Below are positions 1 through 4,740 of a stretch of DNA of 6,776 bases, piece after piece; within the stretch, counting starts at the first letter, position 1; the number at the start of each line of letters is the position of its first letter. The position numbers and the translations under genes are program-made. Below the pieces are notes generated by a model that worked only from the letters and a program-made list of their open reading frames with translations, searched no databases and was not told the origin of the DNA. This stretch comes from Parcubacteria group bacterium GW2011_GWB1_44_7 (GTDB lineage: Bacteria; Patescibacteria; Paceibacteria; UBA9973; DSPV01): positions 1 through 6,776 of the forward strand of contig LCJJ01000024.1 of assembly GCA_000999175.1 (NCBI GenBank), in the 5' to 3' direction.

Positions 1-582
1 ATAGTGAGCGTCTTTATCAATTTGAGAGTCACGAATCGTGTGAGCGTAAGCCGAACTGGTGGCTTGAACACCGTCAATCAGTCCTGTCGGGCCGGCGGAG
101 ATTACATCGCCTTTAATCAAATTGCTGTTTTGACCTGTAATTGGCCCGTTGGAAAAAACATTGCCTTCAACCGTGGCGCTGTTGGAAATATTTAAACCGC
201 CATCACCAACTTGTACGCCATAAGAAAACGAAGCCCCTGAACCCATAATCAAATCGGTTCGAACCTTGCGCACCGAATCGGAAAAATTGCCGGTGGCAAC
301 AATGCTCTTGCCGCCCAAAATATCTGACACCGAAGCAGTGGCGGTTTCGCCACCTAAAATCAAACTCTCGCTGCCGCTAACTTGCTTGCCGGTTTTCAAT
401 CGGTAAGTAATATCTTCGCTCAACGACTCGGAAAGAAAATAGCTGTTTTTGGAACGAACCAAGTCATTGCTGATGCTAAGTTGGTGCAAAACCGGCTTGG
501 CCACGCCCAAAGTGATGGTAGTAGAAATGAAAAGGAAAAAAATGATTGCCGTTATTAAAGCTTGTCCCTCGTTTTTTTTCAT
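1..582 (-). CDS. PilX/GspK-like pilus assembly protein with prepilin-type N-terminus (partial, C-terminus beyond left edge)
   Basis: An open frame starts with ATG at 582 and runs 194 codons to the left edge without a stop, so the C-terminus is missing. The start overlaps the stop of the upstream gene as ATGA, implying translational coupling. The protein begins MKKNEGQALITAIIFFLFIS: a short basic leader, a possible prepilin-peptidase site after G6, then a membrane helix (about 8-28). Residue +5 after the cut is Thr, not the usual Glu; PilX- and GspK-type minor pilins also tend to lack this Glu. A following segment (about 42-66, SYFLSESLSEDITYRLKTGK) resembles the region after the helix in PilX-like proteins. 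Residues 130-172 are Gly/Asn/Ser-rich with spaced hydrophobics (ISNSATVEGNV, then LIKGDVISAG), suggesting a parallel beta-helix or bactofilin-like fold. It probably acts in the inner membrane or at the filament tip. The PilX-like assignment is moderately sure; the beta-helix is inference. Confidence 0.82.
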   Translation of the reverse strand, partial: MKKNEGQALITAIIFFLFISTTITLGVAKPVLHQLSISNDLVRSKNSYFLSESLSEDITYRLKTGKQVSGSESLILGGETATASVSDILGGKSIVATGNFSDSVRKVRTDLIMGSGASFSYGVQVGDGGLNISNSATVEGNVFSNGPITGQNSNLIKGDVISAGPTGLIDGVQATSSAYAHTIRDSQIDKDAHY

Positions 583-1106
583 TGATTTAAATATGAACCG
601 CGCAAAACAACGGTGGTGTAAAATTTCTCCGAACGAAAAGCCGCGCCTTCGCCGCTTTGTCCTGCAAGCTCTGCCCTAACCGCTTTTGTTCGACCATTAG
701 TCAGTTCCCGAAAAATTAAACTGGTTATCGCCGTTGAAGAAGCGGTTAAAGGATTGTGAGCGCCGCCATTGAGCCGCTGGTAAACCGCTTCGCCGATTAA
801 AGCAAATTCCATCATTGCCGAAGCGCCGGCATCATCCGTCGTATCTAAAACCAATTTGCCCGGACTGGTTCCCAAAACACTGGCCGCATTGACCGCCGAT
901 GCTTTCCGAATTTCCCGAACCACTTGCTCTAACGCGACTTCGCCAACAGCTTCAAGCGCCCGCGATGATTTCAACCGACCGTAAGATTTGCCAATCACCA
1001 AAATCATATTGATTAGAATCGTCAAAATCAACGCTAAAATGGCGACATAAATCAATAATTCTGGCAAACCGGCTCCTCTATTTTTTTTGTTTTTCAAGAA
1101 AATCAT
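579..1106 (-). CDS. Minor prepilin, GspJ/PilW-like
   Basis: This 175-residue protein has a class III (type IV) prepilin leader. After MIFLKNKKNRG comes AGLPELLIYVAILALILTIL, with cleavage expected after G11, Glu at mature position +5 (E16) and a hydrophobic helix to about residue 37. The rest (about 45-175) is a soluble pilin-like domain, with a helical continuation (GRLKSSRALEAVGEVALEQV) and beta-rich remainder. Size and place, third in a run of prepilin genes, fit a GspJ/PilW-type minor pseudopilin; that subclass is inferred from order rather than from a diagnostic motif. The ATG directly follows the TAA of the upstream gene (TAAATG), and its own TGA overlaps the next start, so it is embedded in a coupled operon. 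There is no convincing Shine-Dalgarno. An A8 run lies in the leader at 1081-1088. Confidence 0.9.
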   Translation of the reverse strand: MIFLKNKKNRGAGLPELLIYVAILALILTILINMILVIGKSYGRLKSSRALEAVGEVALEQVVREIRKASAVNAASVLGTSPGKLVLDTTDDAGASAMMEFALIGEAVYQRLNGGAHNPLTASSTAITSLIFRELTNGRTKAVRAELAGQSGEGAAFRSEKFYTTVVLRGSYLNQ

Positions 1107-1589
1107 TTAATCGCCGAAAAAATTGGTTAAATAAAATTCCAACGATTTGCTGGTGGTGGCTAAACCATTATTCCAGGCGAGAGTAATAACCGCTTTTTTG
1201 GTATTGAGGTCAAGGGTGCCAGTCGGCGCGATGTCGTCATTGCCATCGCGATAGACATTAGTCAAAACAAATTTTCTCTCAAAAATTCCGTCAACAAAGA
1301 TATTACTGGTGGTCGCCTGCCAGTTGCCGTTATAGAAAGTGAGATAATAAGTGGCGCCAGCGGTCAAAGAACTCAAATTGCTCCAGCTGCCGTCGCGTAA
1401 AAATCGCAAGGTTTCGGCTCCCTCTTCGGTTAAAAAAGCCGCCTCAACCTGGCGTAAATTAGCCAGGGCGGTTTTGAAATATAGTTGATAAGCGGCAATC
1501 AAGCCGGATAAAATCAAAGTGGTGATGGCGGCGCCGACAATTACTTCCACCAAACTTATACCGTTTTTTTTCTCTTCATTTTTTATCAT
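1107..1589 (-). CDS. Minor prepilin, GspI/PilV-like
   Basis: A 160-residue prepilin. The basic leader MIKNEEKKNG is followed by ISLVEVIVGAAITTLILSGL, so cleavage is expected after G10 with Glu at +5 (E15), and the membrane helix runs to about residue 33. The segment after the helix (ALANLRQVEAAFLTEEGAE) matches the amphipathic continuation usual in PilV/GspI-type proteins, and a small beta-rich domain follows (WQATTSNIFVDGIFERKF and beyond). It would be processed by a prepilin peptidase not present in the window and assembled by PilB/PilC. The ATG overlaps the TGA of the preceding gene by four bases (ATGA, 1586-1589), and its TAA abuts the next ATG. An A8 tract sits in the leader at 1564-1571. 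The prepilin identity is firm; the GspI/PilV subclass rests on the helix region and gene order. Confidence 0.9.
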   Translation of the reverse strand: MIKNEEKKNGISLVEVIVGAAITTLILSGLIAAYQLYFKTALANLRQVEAAFLTEEGAETLRFLRDGSWSNLSSLTAGATYYLTFYNGNWQATTSNIFVDGIFERKFVLTNVYRDGNDDIAPTGTLDLNTKKAVITLAWNNGLATTSKSLEFYLTNFFGD

Positions 1590-2080
1590 TTTGTCTCAAT
1601 TAAACCAGTTTGGTAAATAGTAATTGTCATCGTTTGCGCTGGATTATTTTTGTTCCTGACGATAATCGTTCCGAATTGATTGGTGGCACCGGTAAGTTTT
1701 TCAAAAATCGCATCGCTGCCGCCGCCATTCAAATTGATACCGCTGATTTCAGCCAAAGAATTTAATCGTTCAGTTTTATTGTTCGGGTCAGATGAATTAT
1801 AGACCGCGCCAAGGAAAAAAGTAACGCTATCGCTAGCGAAGTGAACACCGTATTGAGCCGCGCCGCGGCCGGCGAGAGTCTTGCCGCGCGCTTCGTTCAA
1901 AATAGCGGCGACACCGGCTGAACTTTTTTCCAAAGCTTGACCACGATTGTAATTTACAAAAACTTCATAAACGAACACGAACAAAATCGCCGCGATTGCT
2001 AAAACCGCTAACATTTCCACTAAAGTCGCGCCCTTATTTGAAAATTGAAAATTGAAAATTGAAAATTTTTTATATCGCAT
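1586..2080 (-). CDS. Minor prepilin, GspH/FimT-like
   Basis: A 164-residue protein with a prepilin signal: cleavage expected after G17 in FSNKG, followed by ATLVEMLAVLAIAAILFVFV, with Glu at +5 (E22) and a helix to about residue 42. The following segment (ALEKSSAGVAAILNEARGKT) and a C-terminal beta-rich part with FGTIIVRNKNNPAQTMTITI resemble GspH/FimT pseudopilins, which commonly open the H-I-J-K set. The ATG lies inside the end of pilC (11-bp overlap, 2070-2080), so it is likely translated by coupling. The leader is unusual: residues 6-15 (FSIFNFQFSN) are encoded by four copies of a 7-nt repeat, making the reading frame sensitive to copy number. The subclass is inferred from order and general form. 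Confidence 0.9.
   Translation of the reverse strand: MRYKKFSIFNFQFSNKGATLVEMLAVLAIAAILFVFVYEVFVNYNRGQALEKSSAGVAAILNEARGKTLAGRGAAQYGVHFASDSVTFFLGAVYNSSDPNNKTERLNSLAEISGINLNGGGSDAIFEKLTGATNQFGTIIVRNKNNPAQTMTITIYQTGLIETK
2038..2065. repeat. Heptanucleotide tandem repeat (4 x TTGAAAA) in prepilin leader
   Basis: Four exact copies of TTGAAAA on the plus strand (TTTTCAA in the coding sense) lie end to end inside the leader of the GspH-like prepilin, between its ATG (2080) and its cleavage site. Seven is not a multiple of three. Reading the frame by hand, losing one unit leads to a TAG after 17 codons and gaining one leads to a TAA after 17 codons, both before the membrane helix is complete. Confidence 0.95.
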
Positions 2081-3287
2081 TACTCAAAGAATAAATCGGA
2101 CTAATCATGGAAACGGCAAAGAAACCGACCGCCAAACCGACCAAAATCATCAAAAACGGTTCAATGACTGTGGACATATCTTTGGTTTGGCGCTCCACTT
2201 CTTCTTCGTAAAAACCGGCCACTTCCATCAGCATTTCCGCCAATTTGCCGGTTTCCTCGCCGATGCCGACCATTTCCGCCAAAAACGCCGGATAAAGTTT
2301 TTCGGCATCGGCGAAAATTTGATAGAGCGGATTGCCTTTCTGAATACTTTCACCGGCCATCTTGAGCACCTTTTGATAATGGTGGTTTTGGACGACCTCA
2401 CCGGTAATTTCAAAAGCCAAAATGGCGGAAACACCGGAAGTCAAAAGCGAGGAAAGCGTCCGGGCGGTGCGGGCAGAATTGGTTTCTTTCACTAATCGGC
2501 CAATTAAAGGAATGTGAAGTGAGGTGGTATCAAAAATTTGACGCCCTTTTTGTGAACGAAAGGCCGCCCAACCACCAACCAAGAACAAAATCAAACCGGT
2601 GAAAAACAAAGTGGTGTGAGCAGAAAAGAAATCGCTGACGGTAATTATCACTTTAGTGCTTAAAGGCAGGGGCACATTCAAATCCTTGAAAGTCGCCGTT
2701 AAACTAGGAATGACGAAAATCAACATTAAAACGGCGATAGTAATCATTAAGGTAACCAAAATTGCCGGATAAATCATCGCTCCCCGAACTCGCTTCCGCA
2801 AAATATATGTTTGATTCATCTGAATGGAAACCAGTTTCAAAGAACTAGCCAGAGTGCCGCCTTCTTCACCGGCTTTTACCATTGCCACAAATAATGGTGA
2901 AAAAACTTTTGGGTAATTTTTCAACGCTTCAGCCAAAGCCGTCCCTTTTTTTATTTCCTCCGACACTCCATTGATAATTTTTTTGAACTGGCGATTTTTC
3001 GTCTGCCGTTCCAAAACAAACAGGGCGCGCGGCAAAGACAAACCGGCTTGAATCATCGCTCCCAAGTTCCGAGAGAAAGAAATCTTGTCTTGAGCCGAAA
3101 CGGTGCCGATACTTGAAAAAAATTTCACTATAGTCTTGAAAGTTTTTTTCTCCGACGCCGGTTCGGCATAAACTACCGTCTCATTTTCGTTTTTCAATTC
3201 CTGATACAGCGAAAATTTATCCGACGCTTCTCGCGTCCCTTCATAGGTTTCCCCCGACTGCTTTATGGCTTTGAACTTAAATCGCAT
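2070..3287 (-). CDS. pilC: Type IV pilus assembly / type II secretion inner-membrane platform protein PilC/GspF
   Basis: This 405-residue polytopic protein is the normal length for PilC/GspF, the inner-membrane platform that couples the assembly ATPase to pilin addition. It has a small N-terminal domain (about 1-50, MRFKFKAIKQSGETYEG) and two T2SSF repeats. The first (about 68-192) carries FSRNLGAMIQAGLSLPRAL and KAGEEGGTLASSL; the second (about 272-396) carries LSSLLTSGVSAILAFEI, MVGIGEETGKLAEML, FYEEEV and IEPFLMILVGLAVGFFAV. Three hydrophobic helices are visible near 172-193, 225-243 and 374-396. The family tail PIYSL is intact, followed by SNAI. It starts 12 bp after the stop of the ORF6N gene with no clear ribosome-binding site, and its end overlaps the first prepilin by 11 bp. 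In related operons pilC normally sits next to pilB or pilT; here two unrelated genes intervene. Confidence 0.97.
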   Translation of the reverse strand: MRFKFKAIKQSGETYEGTREASDKFSLYQELKNENETVVYAEPASEKKTFKTIVKFFSSIGTVSAQDKISFSRNLGAMIQAGLSLPRALFVLERQTKNRQFKKIINGVSEEIKKGTALAEALKNYPKVFSPLFVAMVKAGEEGGTLASSLKLVSIQMNQTYILRKRVRGAMIYPAILVTLMITIAVLMLIFVIPSLTATFKDLNVPLPLSTKVIITVSDFFSAHTTLFFTGLILFLVGGWAAFRSQKGRQIFDTTSLHIPLIGRLVKETNSARTARTLSSLLTSGVSAILAFEITGEVVQNHHYQKVLKMAGESIQKGNPLYQIFADAEKLYPAFLAEMVGIGEETGKLAEMLMEVAGFYEEEVERQTKDMSTVIEPFLMILVGLAVGFFAVSMISPIYSLSNAI

Positions 3288-3299
3288 TGGCTTTAATAA

Positions 3300-3830
3300 T
3301 TAGTTGGCACTGAAACCAATTTTGGCTCTCGGCTTCACTTTTTCGTCAAGTAAATTTTTAATTAGCTCAAAAATCGTTTTGAAACGCTGGTCTGATTTCT
3401 TTTCCAATTCTTCAATCTTGCGTCGCAATTCTTCATGCGAAGCCATCAACTCGCGCAACCTAGTAAAAGTGCGGATAATTTGAATATTAACCTGAATAGC
3501 GCGCCGGCTTTTCAAAACACTGGAAAGCATCGCCACGCCTTGTTCGGTAAAGGCATAGGGTAAATATTTTCTATGCTGACCACGACCAGTTTCTAAGGTC
3601 ACAATTTGTGACCTTAAAGCTCTATACTCCTCTTTTGTCAAAAGGAACATAAAATCATCGGGGAATCTCTCAATATTACGACGCACCGCTTGATTAAATA
3701 CCTTAGTTTTCACTTCATAAAGTCCTGCTAAATCACTATCAAACATTACTTTCCGTCCACGGACAAAAAAGATGCGATTGATAATATGCTCATCAGAAAT
3801 CGGTATCGGCAGATTTTTATTCTGATTCAC
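3300..3830 (-). CDS. ORF6N-domain DNA-binding protein
   Basis: A 176-residue protein beginning at a GTG codon (3830). The ORF6N domain spans about residues 12-105: IINRIFFVRGRKVMFDSDLA, LYEVKTKVFNQAVRRN, ERFPDDFMFLLTKEEY and YLPYAFTEQGVAMLSSVLKS are all hallmarks. A charged coiled-coil-like tail follows (about 126-165, SHEELRRKIEELEKK). ORF6N domains are known from phage antirepressor-like proteins and many bacterial chromosomes, including CPR genomes, and are thought to bind DNA; the target is unknown. The GTG start is favoured because it gives the usual short leader before the domain and lies just 6 bp after a TAAAAT -10-like box, hinting at a leaderless message. The gene is not part of the pilus machinery and separates pilC from pilB. 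A striking palindrome lies within codons 72-79. The gene appears intact. Confidence 0.93.
   Translation of the reverse strand: MNQNKNLPIPISDEHIINRIFFVRGRKVMFDSDLAGLYEVKTKVFNQAVRRNIERFPDDFMFLLTKEEYRALRSQIVTLETGRGQHRKYLPYAFTEQGVAMLSSVLKSRRAIQVNIQIIRTFTRLRELMASHEELRRKIEELEKKSDQRFKTIFELIKNLLDEKVKPRAKIGFSAN
3594..3616. repeat. 23-bp near-perfect palindrome inside the ORF6N gene
   Basis: Arms TAAGGTCACAA (3594-3604) and TTGTGACCTTA (3606-3616) are exact reverse complements around one base (T3605). The palindrome falls in codons 72-79 of the ORF6N gene (L-R-S-Q-I-V-T-L). Its shape is that of a homodimer-binding operator or a recombinase/nuclease site, but no function is shown by sequence alone. Confidence 0.9.
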
Positions 3831-3836
3831 ACCCTA

Positions 3837-3864
3837 ATTTTACCACAAAATTCCCCGCGGCCAA
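3837..3864 (-). promoter_or_regulatory. Possible sigma70-type promoter for the ORF6N gene (leaderless)
   Basis: On the minus strand TTGGCC (3864-3859) and TAAAAT (3842-3837) are separated by 16 bp. The -10 box ends only six bases before the GTG start at 3830, so a transcript starting at the usual distance would begin at or next to the start codon. The -35 match is partial. The box lies in the 60-bp gap after the upstream gene, where an independent promoter would be expected. Confidence 0.4.
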
Positions 3865-3890
3865 AGCAGGATTGTAGCAGTCGGATTCTT

Positions 3891-4463
3891 TTAAATTTCG
3901 CTCATTATTTTTTCTAGATCTTCCGGTTTTAACTCTTCAACTTTAGATTCTTCAGATTTTTTCGACTTTTCCGGTTTTTCTGGCTTAGATGCTTTTACTC
4001 GCTCATCCAAAGCTGCTATCTCCAATTTCATATCGCGTTGTATTTCATTATATTTCCTTTGATACAACAGCGCAGCTTTTTCGTCGGAGGCAAGTTGAAC
4101 TTCGTCATCTTCTTTCTGTCCAAAGTTTATCTTATCAAGTGCCCTTCCATGAGCGTCGCTGAAGGCTTTATATCCTGCGGTACTAGTATAACCGTGACCT
4201 TCAGAAAGGGGCGACTTACGGCGTTCGGCCTCTATAGCTTCCTCAACTTTCTTAAACATTTCCCCGCGAAATTGCATAAGTTTCTTCATACGCTCTTCGT
4301 GGCGCGCATATATTTCTCGCCTTTCTGCTTCAGGATCAAATTCTTTTTTCTCTACTCCTCCCGCCTCTTTTTTAGCAAGCTCTTCCCGCTCCGATGCTTC
4401 GCGTCCTGCTTTCTCAAGCGCTTCTTCAAGCACTGGACCTGATTTTAGTTGTTCTAAACTCAT
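3891..4463 (-). CDS. Hypothetical highly charged, coiled-coil-rich protein
   Basis: I do not recognise the family. The frame is open from an ATG at 4511, but the first 16 codons lie in an AT-rich stretch and read like untranslated leader (LLIIFNN), so the ATG at 4463 (MSLEQLKSGPVLEEALEKAG) is preferred, giving 190 residues. The protein is dominated by Glu, Lys, Arg and Ala in heptad-like runs (about 12-82, and 126-160), predicting long helices or coiled coil. A central less charged part (about 84-115, including GHGYTSTAGYKAFSDAHGRA) could be a small folded core. The tail (about 158-176) is Lys/Glu/Ser/Pro low complexity (KPEKPEKSKKSEESK), and the end (EDLEKIMSEI) is helical. There is no signal peptide or membrane segment, so it is likely cytoplasmic. 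It sits between the hairpin element and the ORF6N gene, 60 bp upstream of the latter, with which it may form a transferred module. No function is assigned. Confidence 0.75.
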   Translation of the reverse strand: MSLEQLKSGPVLEEALEKAGREASEREELAKKEAGGVEKKEFDPEAERREIYARHEERMKKLMQFRGEMFKKVEEAIEAERRKSPLSEGHGYTSTAGYKAFSDAHGRALDKINFGQKEDDEVQLASDEKAALLYQRKYNEIQRDMKLEIAALDERVKASKPEKPEKSKKSEESKVEELKPEDLEKIMSEI

Positions 4464-4585
4464 ATTATTAAAAATTATTAATAAATCCTTACCTTTACCC
4501 CATAATACCAAGAAAACCGCACGGCAACTAGCGACTTTTACGCCTACACTAACTTTCAGCGGTCGCGGTTTTTGTGTGTATGCTG
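4464..4585. other. AT-rich leader and spacer upstream of the hypothetical gene
   Basis: This non-coding gap lies between the hairpin element and the preferred start at 4463. Minus-strand reading shows an AT-rich leader with TATTAAT- and TATTAT-like boxes that could serve as -10 elements, but no well-spaced -35 was found. A purine-rich AAGGTAAGGA lies about 23 bases before the ATG, too far for a normal ribosome-binding site. An 8-bp inverted repeat, AAAACCGC (4513-4520) and GCGGTTTT (4565-4572), encloses 44 bp; on the minus strand its distal arm ends in GCGGTTTT, weakly terminator-like. Nothing else is supported. Confidence 0.4.
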
Positions 4586-4728
4586 AAATCCTCCTTTGTA
4601 AAAGGAGGTGTCCCGCCGCAGTTTGAAAAACCGCGGCGGGACGGAGGATTTTTAAAAATCCCTCATCCCGCCACGGCGGGGTCTACTCCCTTTTTCAAAG
4701 GGAGATTTAAAACCTTAAAAGGTGAGGG
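4586..4728. repeat. MITE-like / REP-like cluster of nested inverted repeats downstream of pilB
   Basis: About 143 bp consist almost wholly of inverted repeats. CCTCCTTT/AAAGGAGG (4590-4597 with 4601-4608); a 15-bp stem with one mismatch (4610-4624 with 4628-4642, starting GTCCCGCCGC); AAATCCTCC (4586-4594) with GGAGGATTT (4643-4651); a perfect 16-bp palindrome at 4646-4661; CCCGCC/GGCGGG (4667-4680); CTCCCTTT/AAAGGGAG (4686-4693 with 4697-4704); ACCTT/AAGGT (4712-4723); and CCCTCA (4660-4665) with TGAGGG (4723-4728). The left end (4586-4608) and the reverse complement of 4686-4708 are imperfect copies of each other, as expected of terminal inverted repeats. It encodes no convincing protein. 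It begins 12 bp after the pilB stop, so its hairpins may also act as a transcription terminator or mRNA-stabilising structure for pilB. No clear target-site duplication was seen. Confidence 0.75.
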
Positions 4729-4740
4729 TGGGGCGAAGCC

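Noticed and set aside
4..195. Plus-strand short frame at the left edge
   Set aside because: It is antisense to the PilX-like gene, whose open frame, ATGA overlap and prepilin N-terminus are much better supported.
2052..2495. Plus-strand open frame opposite the end of pilC
   Set aside because: Antisense to conserved PilC motifs, with low-information His/Gln/Phe-rich translation and no independent start signal.
4038..4442. Plus-strand open frame opposite the charged hypothetical gene
   Set aside because: Phe/Leu/Ser-rich complement of Glu/Lys codons, a usual artefact of antisense reading.
4464..4511. Upstream ATG at 4511 as start of the hypothetical gene
   Set aside because: The extra 16 codons are AT-rich and hydrophobic, unlike the rest of the protein, and look like a promoter/leader region; the ATG at 4463 is preferred, though the longer form cannot be excluded.
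4513..4572. Rho-independent terminator formed by AAAACCGC and GCGGTTTT
   Set aside because: The 44-bp loop is too long for a typical terminator and the T-run is short; noted only as an inverted repeat.
4586..4728. CRISPR array
   Set aside because: The repeats are inverted and nested with no regular direct repeats separated by unique spacers, and no cas genes are present.
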